Of a stretch of 64,000 nt of DNA, positions 10,605-19,805 are shown piece by piece. The first letter of the stretch is position 1; the number at the start of each line of letters is the position of its first letter. The position numbers and the translations under genes are program-made. The DNA is from Reclinomonas americana ATCC 50394 (taxonomy: Eukaryota > Jakobida > Jakobea > Jakobida): NCBI GenBank assembly GCA_048213135.1, contig PS015010.1, forward strand, positions 372,001-436,000, read 5' to 3'. The notes below the pieces were generated by a model that saw only the letters and a list, made by a program, of their open reading frames with translations, was not told the origin of the DNA and did no database searches.

Positions 10605-11291
10605 ATGGGTAAAAAGGGAAGATTAGCAGGGGCCTTGCTGGTATTGGCTTTTGCCGCGGTTTCCTGCGGACCGAAAATATTTAACTTTTACGAAGGGCAC
10701 TGCGGGCTGTATTATAAAGATGCGGCCAAAATGCGGGAGCAGCAGGATTCCATTGCCGCGTTTTACCGGTTTGGCGAGGGGCAGGCAGTGGCCAGTATCG
10801 GCGCCCAGTGCTGCCACTGGGAGGCCATGATGGCCACATATATGAATAAGACACAATTCTACCTGGAAGATATCGACACTACTTATTTCAACGAGCGGCA
10901 GGCCCGGTTTGCCTGGGACTATTATGCCAGGCTTACCGGAAAAACAATGTCGCCTTATACATTGGTGCTGGGAGATGAAAAACAAACCCGTTTACCCGAC
11001 GGTATTTTCGACAAGATCATCATCATTAACAGTTTCCACGAATTTACCGGGAAGAATTCCATGTTGTCGGACATCAGTAAAAAACTAAAACCCGGCGGTT
11101 GGCTTTATGTAGATGAGATCATTGCCCGGCGCAGCGGAGAAAAACATGGCGGCTGTCATAAAATATTACTGACGGAAGACGAAATGAAAAACGTGATGAA
11201 AGAAAATGGTTTTGCGTACCGCGATGGAATGTATGTGACGTACAGGAAGGCCATACCGTACAGGAAAATTTACGTGTTTGGGAAAAGATGA
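10605..11291 (+). CDS. Lipoprotein with SAM-methyltransferase fold
   Basis: 228 residues from the ATG at 10605; a GTG at 10590 is less likely because the ATG gives a clean lipoprotein signal (short basic start, hydrophobic core, lipobox AVS-C with Cys21). After the anchor the protein resembles a class I methyltransferase: VASIGAQCCHWEAMM (degenerate motif I), FDKIIIINSFHEF (motif IV region) and LKPGGWLYVDE (post-motif strand), with a C-terminal YRKIYVFGKR strand. Motif I lacks the usual acidic and glycine-rich pattern, and SAM is not known outside the cytoplasm, so activity as a methyltransferase is doubtful. Stands alone between pyrG and proC; function unknown. Confidence 0.75.
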   Translation: MGKKGRLAGALLVLAFAAVSCGPKIFNFYEGHCGLYYKDAAKMREQQDSIAAFYRFGEGQAVASIGAQCCHWEAMMATYMNKTQFYLEDIDTTYFNERQARFAWDYYARLTGKTMSPYTLVLGDEKQTRLPDGIFDKIIIINSFHEFTGKNSMLSDISKKLKPGGWLYVDEIIARRSGEKHGGCHKILLTEDEMKNVMKENGFAYRDGMYVTYRKAIPYRKIYVFGKR

Positions 11292-11305
11292 ATTTATAAA
11301 CTGGA

Positions 11306-12100
11306 TTAACCCTTCACAATCTTATTATAACTCGTCGCGATTCCTTTGATCAGCGATGAACTGAATCCCTGGTGTTCCATCTCATTCAAACCGGCAATGG
11401 TGCAGCCTTTGGGTGTGGTCACTTTGTCGATCTCCTGTTCGGGGTGGGTGCCTTTCTGCAATAATAATTCCGCGGCGCCTTTTACCGTTTGTGCGGCAAT
11501 GAGGCTGGCTGTTACAGCGTCAAAACCGATCTCGATACCGCCCTGTATATTGGCCCGTATATAACGCATGGCATAAGCGGTACCGCAGGCGCCCAGTACG
11601 GTGGCGGCGTCCATCAGTTTTTCATCGATCACGGCTACCTTACCCAGTTGTTCGAATATTTCTTTTACGCGGCTGATCTCCGCTGTACCGGCATTGGTAT
11701 AACTGAGACAGGTCATACTTTCCTGTATGGCAATAGCGGTATTGGGCATGGCCCTGAAAACAGGTAGTTTCTTTTTGATGATGTCTTCCATGTCGCGGAT
11801 GCTTATGCCGGTAACAACGGAAACGAGTGTATGCTTTGCCGTTAGTACGGACCTGAAACCATTCAGCACTTCACTTACCTGGAAGGGTTTAACCGCCAGT
11901 ATCACCAGCCCCGCGCCGGCAACGGCTTTCTTATTATCAGAACTCACGTCAACACCTTTGTCAGCAAGGCTTTTCAGCGTAGCGGTGTTCCTTTTCGTAA
12001 TGCTGATATCGCCTGCTTTGCAGAATTTACTTTTCAACAGGCCTTCGGCTATCGCGGTACCCAGGTTGCCGCCGCCGATAATGGCTATTCTCTTACTCAT
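11306..12100 (-). CDS. proC: Pyrroline-5-carboxylate reductase
   Basis: 264 residues, usual length. N-terminal Rossmann domain with IAIIGGGNLGTAIAEGLL (NADPH-binding GGGNLG) and VILAVKPFQ; C-terminal dimerisation domain with the proC signature region around TVKGAAELLL, PEQEIDKVTTPKGCTIAGLNEME. Reduces pyrroline-5-carboxylate to proline in the cytoplasm. Its ATG overlaps the hldD stop (TGATG), so translation is probably coupled. Last gene of the purL-hldD-proC run; it ends 14 bp from the convergent lipoprotein gene. Confidence 0.96.
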   Translation of the reverse strand: MSKRIAIIGGGNLGTAIAEGLLKSKFCKAGDISITKRNTATLKSLADKGVDVSSDNKKAVAGAGLVILAVKPFQVSEVLNGFRSVLTAKHTLVSVVTGISIRDMEDIIKKKLPVFRAMPNTAIAIQESMTCLSYTNAGTAEISRVKEIFEQLGKVAVIDEKLMDAATVLGACGTAYAMRYIRANIQGGIEIGFDAVTASLIAAQTVKGAAELLLQKGTHPEQEIDKVTTPKGCTIAGLNEMEHQGFSSSLIKGIATSYNKIVKG

Positions 12101-13113
12101 CAGTAAAAAATATTAGGGGAAAGATAATGTCTTACATAATCGCTTACTCCGTCTTCCAGTGAATGGAAGGGTTTTGTATAGCCGGCAGATTCCAGTTTGG
12201 TCATACGGGCTTCGGTGAAGTACTGGTATTTATCGCGGATGTCTTCGGGCATATCGATGTATTCGATCCGCGGTTCCAGGTCAAGCCCGGCAAAAGTGGC
12301 GTACACCAGGTCGTTGAAGGAGCGGGCTTTGCCGGCGCCCAGGTTGTAGAGGCCGGAACTGAGCGAGGAAAGTTCGTGTGCCGCGAAGGCTTCCATCAGC
12401 CAGGTACATACATTCACCACATCTTTCACATACACAAAATCGCGGAGCTGCTCACCGTCGCTGAATCCTTCTTTATGGGAACGGAACAGTTTTACCAGCC
12501 CGTTTTGTTTGATCTGGTTGAAAGAATGAAAGATCACGCTGGCCATCCGGCCTTTATGGTATTCATTGGGACCGTATACATTGAAAAATTTAAGCCCTGC
12601 CCAGAAAGGCGGACAATGTTTGCCATCCTCAATATGCCGCAGTACCCATTTATCAAATTCATTTTTGGAAATGCCGTAAGGGTTGAGTGGTTTCAGTTGT
12701 TCGGGAAGTTCGTGGGTGTCGTCGTAACCCAGTTCACCGCTGCCGTACGTTGCGGCGGAAGAAGCGTATACCAGTGGTATTTGCTGTGCCGTGCAATAAT
12801 TCCACATGTGCTGTGAATACTCCACGTTCAGCTTCTGGTGAATGCTGTAATCAAATTCGGTGGTATCTGTACGGGCGCCGAGGTGGAATACAAAATCCAC
12901 TTTAATATCTTCCTTGCTTATCCATTCAAAAAAGCCTTCGCGCTCCACCCTGACTTTATATTTTTTCTGGAGCAGGTTCAGCTCTTTGTCTTCCCTGTCA
13001 AATTCATCTACCAGCACCAGGTTCTCATAGCCCTGCTGGTTGAGGTAACCAACAAGACAACTCCCGATAAAACCGGCAGCGCCTGTAACAATGATGGTGG
13101 CATTTTTATCCAT
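12100..13113 (-). CDS. hldD: ADP-L-glycero-D-manno-heptose 6-epimerase
   Basis: 337 residues. Short-chain dehydrogenase fold with the NADP-binding TGAAGFIGSCLVGYL (10-24), a basic LVLVDEFDREDKELNLL segment typical of HldD/RfaD, and the catalytic Y-x-x-x-K in NPYGISKNEFDKWV (about 145-158). Makes the heptose precursor of the LPS inner core. Encoded 6 bp after purL and overlapping proC by one base, so the three genes are likely one transcript despite unrelated pathways. Confidence 0.93.
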   Translation of the reverse strand: MDKNATIIVTGAAGFIGSCLVGYLNQQGYENLVLVDEFDREDKELNLLQKKYKVRVEREGFFEWISKEDIKVDFVFHLGARTDTTEFDYSIHQKLNVEYSQHMWNYCTAQQIPLVYASSAATYGSGELGYDDTHELPEQLKPLNPYGISKNEFDKWVLRHIEDGKHCPPFWAGLKFFNVYGPNEYHKGRMASVIFHSFNQIKQNGLVKLFRSHKEGFSDGEQLRDFVYVKDVVNVCTWLMEAFAAHELSSLSSGLYNLGAGKARSFNDLVYATFAGLDLEPRIEYIDMPEDIRDKYQYFTEARMTKLESAGYTKPFHSLEDGVSDYVRHYLSPNIFY

Positions 13114-13119
13114 AAAAAA

Positions 13120-15351
13120 TTATAAGCTGCTTAATGCGTGACCGGCTTCTTCGGAAGACAGGATATTCCCGATGGCGTTGTCATATTTAGTTTTCCATTC
13201 TGTCACATGTCCCCAGTTGTCGCCATTGATGGTGATGTCCCCGGCTGAAACGGTACCCAGTTTTTCAAACGGTATGTTCCTGTTTGTCAACACAGTCTCA
13301 ATATCTGTACCATTTGCAACCGATACCACCACGCGACCCTGTGCTTCGCCGAACCAGTAGGCGTCGTTCCTTACCGATGCGCCCTTGCTGACATCAAATC
13401 CCAGGTTCCTGTTGAAACCGCTTTCCAGCAGGGTGATGAACAGTCCGCCTTCGCTTACATCGTGTGCCGAAAGAATAAGCTGATCAGCGATCAGTTGTTC
13501 AATGCCACGGTGAAGATTGAATTCTTCATCGAGGTTGAAATAGGGTGCCGGTGAATATTCAACGCCTGCGATTTTGTGCAGGTATTCTGAAGAACTGATG
13601 CAATCGCGGCTCTGGCCCACCAGGTAGATCACGTCGCCGGATTGTTTGTAGTCCATCGTCATTTTTTTATCACTGCTTTCCAGCAGGCCTACCATACCAA
13701 TCGTTGGCGTCGGGTACACGGCACCGTCAGGTCCCTGGTTATAGAAGCTCACATTACCGCCGGTTACAGGTGTATCGAATTTACGGCAGGCATCACCCAT
13801 GCCTTTGATGGCGTGTACGAATTGGTAGTACACTTCAGGGTCATAAGGATTACCGAAATTAAGACAGTTGGTAACACCCAAAGGTTGCCCGCCGCTGCAT
13901 ACAATATTCCTTGCGGCTTCGGCTACGGCGATCATGGCACCGGTTTGCGGATCGGCGAATACATAACGGCTGTTGCAGTCGGTTGTAAGCGCCAGTGCTT
14001 TATTGGTAGGTTTGGCAATTACGATGGCCGCATCGCTTGGGGCGTTGGTGCTGGCATTGCCGGTACCCACCATGCTGTCGTACTGTGTATATATCCAGCG
14101 TTTGGAAGCGATATTGGGCAGTTGTACCAGTTGCTCCGCAATACCTCTCAGGTCATCCGGAACGGATACATCAGCAGCATTGAACGCCTTTATCTTTTTA
14201 AAATATTCAGGTTCCTGGTAAGGCCTGTCGTTTTGCGGAGCGCCGCCGCCCAGTACCAGTTCGTGTGCGGGAAGGGTGGCTTCCAGTTGGCCGTGCATAT
14301 AAAAATTAAGGATGCCGTCATCTGTCACTTCACCGATCTCGCTGCAGGGCAGGTCCCATTTTTCAAACACATCATATATGAGTTGTTCTTTTCCTTTTTC
14401 AGCCACCAGCAGCATCCTTTCCTGGCTTTCGCTCAGCAGCAGTTCCCAAGCTTTCATGTCTTTCTGCCGGGTGGGTACTTTGTCCAGTTGTATGTTCATG
14501 CCCGCGTTGCCTTTGGCACTCATTTCCGAAGTAGAGCAGATGATGCCTGCGGCGCCCATGTCCTGCATGCCTACTACGGCACCGGTCTGTATAACTTCCA
14601 GGCAGGCTTCCAGCAGTTTCTTTTCCTGGAAGGGGTCGCCTACCTGTACCGCCGGCAGGTCTTCAGCACTGTCTTCAGTGATGTCCGCCGAAGCGAAACT
14701 GGCACCACCGATACCGTCTTTACCGGTAGCACTGCCCACAAAGAAAACCGGGTTGCCCTTGCCTTCGGCCGTAGCGGAAACGGTTTCACCATTCTTCACA
14801 ATGCCCACACTCATGGCGTTCACTAACGGGTTGGTATGATAGCAGTTCTCAAAATAGATCTCGCCGCCTACGGTAGGTACACCAAAGCAGTTGCCGTAAT
14901 GCCCGATGCCGTGTACCACGCCCGCCAGCAGGTGCTGTGTTTTGGCTTCCTGCAGGTTGCCGAAACGGAGGGAGTTGAGTGAAGCGATGGGACGTGCACC
15001 CATGGTAAAAATATCGCGGTTGATGCCGCCTACACCGGTCGCCGCTCCCTGGAAGGGTTCAATGGCGGAAGGGTGGTTGTGTGATTCGATCTTGAACACC
15101 ACGCCATAACCATCGCCAATGTCCATCAGCCCTGCATTTTCCTCGCCGGCTTTCACGAGCATTTTGGCGCCTTCGCGTGGCAGTGTCTTCAGCCATTTGA
15201 TGGAATTCTTGTAACTGCAGTGTTCGCTCCACATGGCACTGAAGGAGCAGAGTTCGTTGAAATTGGGCGTGCGGCCCAGTTTCTGTTTGATCAGTTCAAA
15301 TTCTTCAGGAGTAATGCGTAATTGTTCCGCGGTGGCAACGGTGATTTCCAT
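13120..15351 (-). CDS. purL: Phosphoribosylformylglycinamidine synthase II
   Basis: 743 residues from the ATG at 15349-15351, giving MEITVATAEQLRITPEEF; the longer frame adds 23 residues of non-conserved sequence and is rejected. Small PurL type that needs PurS and PurQ partners, which are not in this window. Visible motifs include MWSEHCSYKNS (about 38-48), the ESHNHPSAIEPFQGAATGVGG ATP site region (with H-N-H), and a second half-repeat with MVGTGNAS and GGNVSFYNQ. Catalyses the fourth step of purine synthesis. A perfect reverse-strand -10 TACCTTTG at 15383-15390 suggests a leader of about 28 nt. Confidence 0.97.
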   Translation of the reverse strand: MEITVATAEQLRITPEEFELIKQKLGRTPNFNELCSFSAMWSEHCSYKNSIKWLKTLPREGAKMLVKAGEENAGLMDIGDGYGVVFKIESHNHPSAIEPFQGAATGVGGINRDIFTMGARPIASLNSLRFGNLQEAKTQHLLAGVVHGIGHYGNCFGVPTVGGEIYFENCYHTNPLVNAMSVGIVKNGETVSATAEGKGNPVFFVGSATGKDGIGGASFASADITEDSAEDLPAVQVGDPFQEKKLLEACLEVIQTGAVVGMQDMGAAGIICSTSEMSAKGNAGMNIQLDKVPTRQKDMKAWELLLSESQERMLLVAEKGKEQLIYDVFEKWDLPCSEIGEVTDDGILNFYMHGQLEATLPAHELVLGGGAPQNDRPYQEPEYFKKIKAFNAADVSVPDDLRGIAEQLVQLPNIASKRWIYTQYDSMVGTGNASTNAPSDAAIVIAKPTNKALALTTDCNSRYVFADPQTGAMIAVAEAARNIVCSGGQPLGVTNCLNFGNPYDPEVYYQFVHAIKGMGDACRKFDTPVTGGNVSFYNQGPDGAVYPTPTIGMVGLLESSDKKMTMDYKQSGDVIYLVGQSRDCISSSEYLHKIAGVEYSPAPYFNLDEEFNLHRGIEQLIADQLILSAHDVSEGGLFITLLESGFNRNLGFDVSKGASVRNDAYWFGEAQGRVVVSVANGTDIETVLTNRNIPFEKLGTVSAGDITINGDNWGHVTEWKTKYDNAIGNILSSEEAGHALSSL

Positions 15352-15382
15352 AAATAATATTGAAGAGCGTGTTGAGAAAGCG

Positions 15383-15390
15383 CAAAGGTA
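15383..15390 (-). promoter_or_regulatory. Candidate -10 element of the purL-hldD-proC operon
   Basis: TACCTTTG on the reverse strand, exact TAnnTTTG match, 31 nt before the purL ATG. No convincing -33 element at the usual spacing. Confidence 0.45.
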
Positions 15391-15456
15391 ACACCTGCCG
15401 CCCTTTTCCTGAAACCACAATCGTAAATATTTTAACTATCTTCCCACACGAATCAG

Positions 15457-16719
15457 ATGTTGTTGTATTACCTGCTTTTTTTAGTATATAGTATCGCCTG
15501 TTGCTGGCTCATTAACCGTTCGGGATTTGTGAAGCGGTCGGGGCTGAGCACAAGGGAGGTATCCCTGCTGTTCCTGATCAAAGTGATGGCAGGGGTAGCT
15601 ATTGGCTGGGCATCGCTGCACCTGTATGGCAACGGCAACGATTACTGGGATGTGAACCGCGAAGCATGGACGGAATACCAGTTGCTGATGCACGACCCGG
15701 GTGAATACTTTCACAACTTTTTCCGTTCGGGATATGAACAGGGGTATGGCGGACTGTTCAGTTCATTCGATTCTTTCTGGAATGATATGAAGAACAACGT
15801 AGTCATTAAGATCGTGTCGGTGTTTAACCTCTTCAGCCGGGGTAACTATTATATCAACAGCCTCTTCTTCAACAGCCTTATCTTTTTCGGGCATGTGGTC
15901 TTATACCGTTTGTTCTCGGGTTTTTATCCTGGCAGAAAATGGGTGCTGATAGCGGGTTGCTTCCTGCTGCCTTCCTTCCTGTATTTCAGTTCGGGCATAC
16001 ATAAAGACGGGATCGTTTTCATATCCCTTGCTATGATCATGTACGTGGTGGTACGTGCTGCGCAGGACAAACGCCTGGGCTGGAAACGTGTACTGGCATT
16101 GGTGCTGGCCATGATCTTCCTTTTCCTGGCCCGCAACTTCGTACTGTTCGCCCTGCTGCCGGCCCTGCTGGGCTGGTGGTTATGTTCTGTAACCCGCTGG
16201 CCGGCTGGGATAACCATGGCTGGTATATATGTACTGACAATAGTGCTCCTGTTTACCCTGCACCTGTTTGTTCCTGCGATTGATCCTGTGCAGCTGATCC
16301 TTCAAAAGCAGTCCGACTTTGCGCAGTTGCCGGTTTCATCTACCTACCTGCCCCCGGCTGCGCTGGAACCCACTTTTACCAGCTTTGCCCGTAATGCACC
16401 ACAGGCGCTGAATCATGCTTTGATTAGGCCTTATGTTACCGGTAAGCCATTATCCCTTCTTCCTTTTGCGCTGGAAATGCTGGGGTATGGGCTGCTGTTG
16501 CTGCTTTTTATTTTCTTCAGGAGGAAAGAGGTGATTACCCGGGATTATGCTTTCTTTTTATGGGGAACAGGTTGTTTTTGCCTGTTGTTGTTTCTTTTTA
16601 TGGGTTATGTGGTACCCAATACCGGGTCGATGGTGCGGTACCGGAGCCTGTACCTGCCGTTGCTGGTAACGCCGTTGCTGGCGGGGCTGGATTGGAGGAA
16701 ATTCAAAAGGGAAAAGTAA
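15457..16719 (+). CDS. Multi-pass inner-membrane protein of unknown function
   Basis: 420 residues with about ten hydrophobic segments. After two N-terminal helices there is a long soluble loop (about 57-110, with NGNDYWDVNREAWTEY and a cluster of aromatic residues), then helices separated by short basic loops. A S-S-G-I-H-K-D-G-I-V-F motif (about 175-185) precedes a hydrophobic helix; this is a feature of uncharacterised Bacteroidota membrane proteins with an overall layout like polysaccharide polymerases or GT-C glycosyltransferases. I cannot assign a reaction. Divergent from purL with 105 bp between starts. Confidence 0.75.
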   Translation: MLLYYLLFLVYSIACCWLINRSGFVKRSGLSTREVSLLFLIKVMAGVAIGWASLHLYGNGNDYWDVNREAWTEYQLLMHDPGEYFHNFFRSGYEQGYGGLFSSFDSFWNDMKNNVVIKIVSVFNLFSRGNYYINSLFFNSLIFFGHVVLYRLFSGFYPGRKWVLIAGCFLLPSFLYFSSGIHKDGIVFISLAMIMYVVVRAAQDKRLGWKRVLALVLAMIFLFLARNFVLFALLPALLGWWLCSVTRWPAGITMAGIYVLTIVLLFTLHLFVPAIDPVQLILQKQSDFAQLPVSSTYLPPAALEPTFTSFARNAPQALNHALIRPYVTGKPLSLLPFALEMLGYGLLLLLFIFFRRKEVITRDYAFFLWGTGCFCLLLFLFMGYVVPNTGSMVRYRSLYLPLLVTPLLAGLDWRKFKREK

Positions 16720-16801
16720 AAATTAAAAAAATGCGGTTTCAGGCTGGTGTTTTCCCTTCGGATGAGTAAAAATTGGTTGTTTTTTATTCTTATTATGTTT
16801 T

Positions 16802-16821
16802 AAAATAATATAAATTATTTT
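16802..16821. promoter_or_regulatory. AT-rich inverted repeat upstream of glnN
   Basis: AAAATAAT, 4-nt centre, ATTATTTT: perfect 8-bp arms about 93-112 nt before the glnN start, inside a very AT-rich 190-bp gap. Could be an operator or only a composition effect. No clear promoter could be placed. Confidence 0.25.
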
Positions 16822-16913
16822 TCCACAAAGCATCAAATTTTAGTTAATTGAACAGAAAAATATTGGTTTATCGTAGGATTTAATGTTCTTTTGCCGCTTC
16901 AAAACTAAAAAAC

Positions 16914-19109
16914 ATGCAATCTTTACGTTTTAAGGCACTCGACAACCTCACCAGCAACCGCCACGAGGTGAAAGTGGAGGGCTCTAACAAGATCACCGCT
17001 ATTTTTAATGAAAACGTGTTCACCCTGCAGGTAGCCCGCAAGTACCTGAGTGATGAAGCGTATAAAAGTCTGCTGGCTTCCACCCGCGGCGGCAAAAAGA
17101 TCGACCGCAACATGGGTTCGCAGATTGCCAATGGCCTCCGTGCCTGGGCGGAAAGCAAAGGTGTTACCCACTTTACGCACTGGTTCCAGCCACTAACCGG
17201 CCTGTCTGCCGAAAAGCACGACTCTTTCTTCACCCTTAAATCAGATGGTACCGCCATTGAGGAATTCGACGGCGCCGCGCTGATTCAACAGGAACCCGAT
17301 GCTTCTTCTTTCCCCAGCGGCGGCTTAAGGGCTACTTTCGAAGCCCGCGGCTATACCGCCTGGGACCCATCTTCTCCCGCTTTTATCATGGAGATCGGCG
17401 AGGGTAAGACGTTGTGCATACCCACCATCTTCGTATCCTATACCGGCGAATCGCTGGATACAAAAACCCCGCTGCTGAAAGCACTGGTAGCACTTGATAA
17501 AGCCGCTACCGATGTTTGCCAGTATTTCGATAAGAACGTAACCAAAGTAACCGCCACGCTGGGCTGGGAACAGGAATATTTCCTGGTTGACGCCGGCCTG
17601 GCCAATGCCCGCCCCGACCTGGTACTTACCGGCCGTACCGTTTTCGGTCATGCGCCTGCAAAAGGACAGCAATTAGAAGATCATTATTTCGGTGCCATAC
17701 CTGAACGTATCTATGCTTTCATGCGTGACTTCGAACAGGAGAGCTATAAACTCGGTATTCCCATCCGCACCCGTCACAATGAAGTGGCGCCCGCCCAGTT
17801 TGAGTGTGCTCCTATTTTTGAGGAAACCAACCTGGCCGTGGATCACAATACCCTGCTCATGGACATCATGGAAAGGGTGGCCAAACGTCACAGCCTGAAA
17901 GTGCTGCTGCACGAAAAACCATTCGCCGGCATCAACGGCAGTGGTAAACACAACAACTGGAGCATGGCTACCGACACCGGCGTTAACCTGCTGGCACCGG
18001 GCAAAACACCCAAGACCAACCTCATGTTCCTGGCTTTCTTCGTGAACTCCATTAAAGCGGTATTCGAATACTCCGACCTGCTGAGGGCCTCTATCGCCAC
18101 AGCCGGTAACGATCACCGCCTGGGTGCCAACGAAGCGCCGCCGGCCATCATCTCCATCTTCATCGGTAAATACCTGAGTGAAGTGCTGAACCAGGTGGAA
18201 AGCCGTGTATCAGGCAAGTTTGATGAGCAGGACGAAGCCATGCTCAAACTCGATATTCATAAAAGCATTCCCGAGCTGATGCTCGACAATACCGACAGGA
18301 ACCGTACTTCACCGTTTGCGTTCACCGGTAATAAATTTGAATTCCGTGCGGTAGGCTCTTCCGCCAACTGCGCCAATGCCATGACCGTGCTGAACAGTAT
18401 TATGGCCGAAACGCTGAAAAAGTTCAAATCCGATGTAGACGGGCTGATCGAAAAAGGGGAGAAGAAGGAAGTGGCGATCATGCAGATCATCCAGCGCTAT
18501 ATCGTGGAAAGCAAATCCATTTTGTTTGAAGGCGACGGCTACAGCGAGGAGTGGGAAAAAGAAGCGGCGAAACGCGGTCTGCCTAACGTGAAAACCACAC
18601 CCCAGGCGCTGGACGCTTATGTGACTGCCAAGGCCAAGCAACTGTTTGAGCACAACGAGATCTACAACCACGCCGAACTGGAAGCCCGCCACGAGATCAT
18701 GCTGGAAGATTATATCAAGAAAGTGCAGATTGAAGCGAGGGTGATGGGAGACCTAGCTACCACTTTTATCCTGCCTTCGGCCATCAAATACCAGAACGTG
18801 CTCATCACCAATGTAAAAGGCCTGGCCGACGCGGGACTGAAACCAGCCGCTTACGCCAACCAGAAGCAGGTGCTGGAAAAGATCAGCGAACACATCAACG
18901 TGATCAGCGATAACGTGGAACAGATGATCGAGGCCCGTAAAAAAGCCAATGAACTGACAGGCAGCCGCGAAAAGGCCATTGCCTATTGCGACGAGGTAAA
19001 AGGTAAGTACTTCGATATCATACGTTACCACGTAGATAAGCTGGAACTGCTGGTAGACGACGCTTACTGGCTGTTGCCCAAATACAGGGAAATTCTCTTT
19101 TTGCGATAG
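16914..19109 (+). CDS. glnN: Glutamine synthetase type III
   Basis: 731 residues, the length of the GSIII class (GSI is about 450-470). Starts MQSLRFKALDNLT. Characteristic segments are the N-terminal beta domain, WFQPLTGLSAEKHDSFF (about 91-107), LGWEQEYFLVD (metal-binding Glu pair), RTRHNEVAPAQFE, and SGKHNNWSMATDTGVNLL (ATP and Glu site, about 342-359), then a RNRTSPFAFTGNKFEFRAVGS motif. Forms glutamine from glutamate and ammonium. Monocistronic: a strong terminator follows within 25 bp. Confidence 0.97.
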   Translation: MQSLRFKALDNLTSNRHEVKVEGSNKITAIFNENVFTLQVARKYLSDEAYKSLLASTRGGKKIDRNMGSQIANGLRAWAESKGVTHFTHWFQPLTGLSAEKHDSFFTLKSDGTAIEEFDGAALIQQEPDASSFPSGGLRATFEARGYTAWDPSSPAFIMEIGEGKTLCIPTIFVSYTGESLDTKTPLLKALVALDKAATDVCQYFDKNVTKVTATLGWEQEYFLVDAGLANARPDLVLTGRTVFGHAPAKGQQLEDHYFGAIPERIYAFMRDFEQESYKLGIPIRTRHNEVAPAQFECAPIFEETNLAVDHNTLLMDIMERVAKRHSLKVLLHEKPFAGINGSGKHNNWSMATDTGVNLLAPGKTPKTNLMFLAFFVNSIKAVFEYSDLLRASIATAGNDHRLGANEAPPAIISIFIGKYLSEVLNQVESRVSGKFDEQDEAMLKLDIHKSIPELMLDNTDRNRTSPFAFTGNKFEFRAVGSSANCANAMTVLNSIMAETLKKFKSDVDGLIEKGEKKEVAIMQIIQRYIVESKSILFEGDGYSEEWEKEAAKRGLPNVKTTPQALDAYVTAKAKQLFEHNEIYNHAELEARHEIMLEDYIKKVQIEARVMGDLATTFILPSAIKYQNVLITNVKGLADAGLKPAAYANQKQVLEKISEHINVISDNVEQMIEARKKANELTGSREKAIAYCDEVKGKYFDIIRYHVDKLELLVDDAYWLLPKYREILFLR

Positions 19110-19130
19110 TAAATAAGCAATGAACAAAGG

Positions 19131-19157
19131 GCCCGGCTTTTTTGCCGGGTTTTTTTA
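19131..19157 (+). terminator. Rho-independent terminator of glnN
   Basis: CCCGGC stem (19132-19137), six-T loop, GCCGGG (19144-19149), then seven Ts. Located 22 bp after the glnN stop. Confidence 0.93.
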
Positions 19158-19214
19158 TGTGCTGATTAAACCTTTGCAAAAAAAGGGTGTCCAATACCCC
19201 AATAACAGCCATTC

Positions 19215-19625
19215 ATGAAGAGATTATTGGTATTGGTTACAGGTTTACTGGTTATGACCGCCGCCTCCGCCCAGGTGCAGCGCACCCCAACCCCTTCGAA
19301 ACAAAGGGATACGGCCGCTGTTCAGCAGGGAAAGATGGCGGGTGATAAAATGTCGAAGAAAGATATTTTCCGGGAACTGGACCTTACCAAAGAACAAAGA
19401 GGCAAACTGAAAGAGATCAACCAGTCGTCGAAAGCAAAAAAAGAAGCGGTAAACAATGACGAAAAACTGGATGATACCCAAAAGAAGCAAAAGCTCCGCG
19501 AAATACAACGCGATCAGCTGATGCAGGTTCAGGCCATCCTCACCGATGACCAGAAAACAAAATGGAAAGAACTGCGCCGCCGCAACCAGGGCGATAACAA
19601 TAACAATATGGAAGCAGAGAACTAA
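19215..19625 (+). CDS. Small secreted LTXXQ-like helical protein
   Basis: 136 residues. Signal peptide 1-20 (ends ASA-Q). The mature part is highly charged and helical; ELDLTKEQRGKLKEINQ and the later AILTDDQKTKWKELRRR are the paired LTxxQ-type helices of the Spy/CpxP family of periplasmic chaperones or stress sensors. An Asn-rich tail (NNNNM) follows. Single gene between two terminators. Similarity to Spy/CpxP is by motif only, so a general periplasmic helical protein is the safe description. Confidence 0.75.
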   Translation: MKRLLVLVTGLLVMTAASAQVQRTPTPSKQRDTAAVQQGKMAGDKMSKKDIFRELDLTKEQRGKLKEINQSSKAKKEAVNNDEKLDDTQKKQKLREIQRDQLMQVQAILTDDQKTKWKELRRRNQGDNNNNMEAEN

Positions 19626-19660
19626 GTTTTTTAAGCAGTAAGGTTGAGCAAAAATGAAAA

Positions 19661-19690
19661 GCCGTCCAGTCATGGACGGCTTTCTTGTTT
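19661..19690 (+). terminator. Rho-independent terminator after the LTXXQ-like gene
   Basis: Perfect 8-bp stem GCCGTCCA (19661-19668) / TGGACGGC (19673-19680), 4-nt loop, then TTTCTTGTTT. Confidence 0.9.
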
Positions 19691-19805
19691 ATGCTGAATA
19701 GCGGTATGCGGATGAAGAGATTGCGATGCAACGATGATGCCATGAAAAACCGCTGCCGGTAACATAATTCGTAAAAACGGCAGAGAATAGGTTTATTTTT
19801 GCCGC

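Noticed and set aside
12163-12816. 217-codon forward frame opposite hldD
   Set aside because: Antisense shadow of a conserved epimerase gene.
13642-14826. 394-codon forward open frame opposite purL
   Set aside because: It is antisense to a clearly conserved enzyme, has no promoter or family match, and is explained by codon periodicity of purL.
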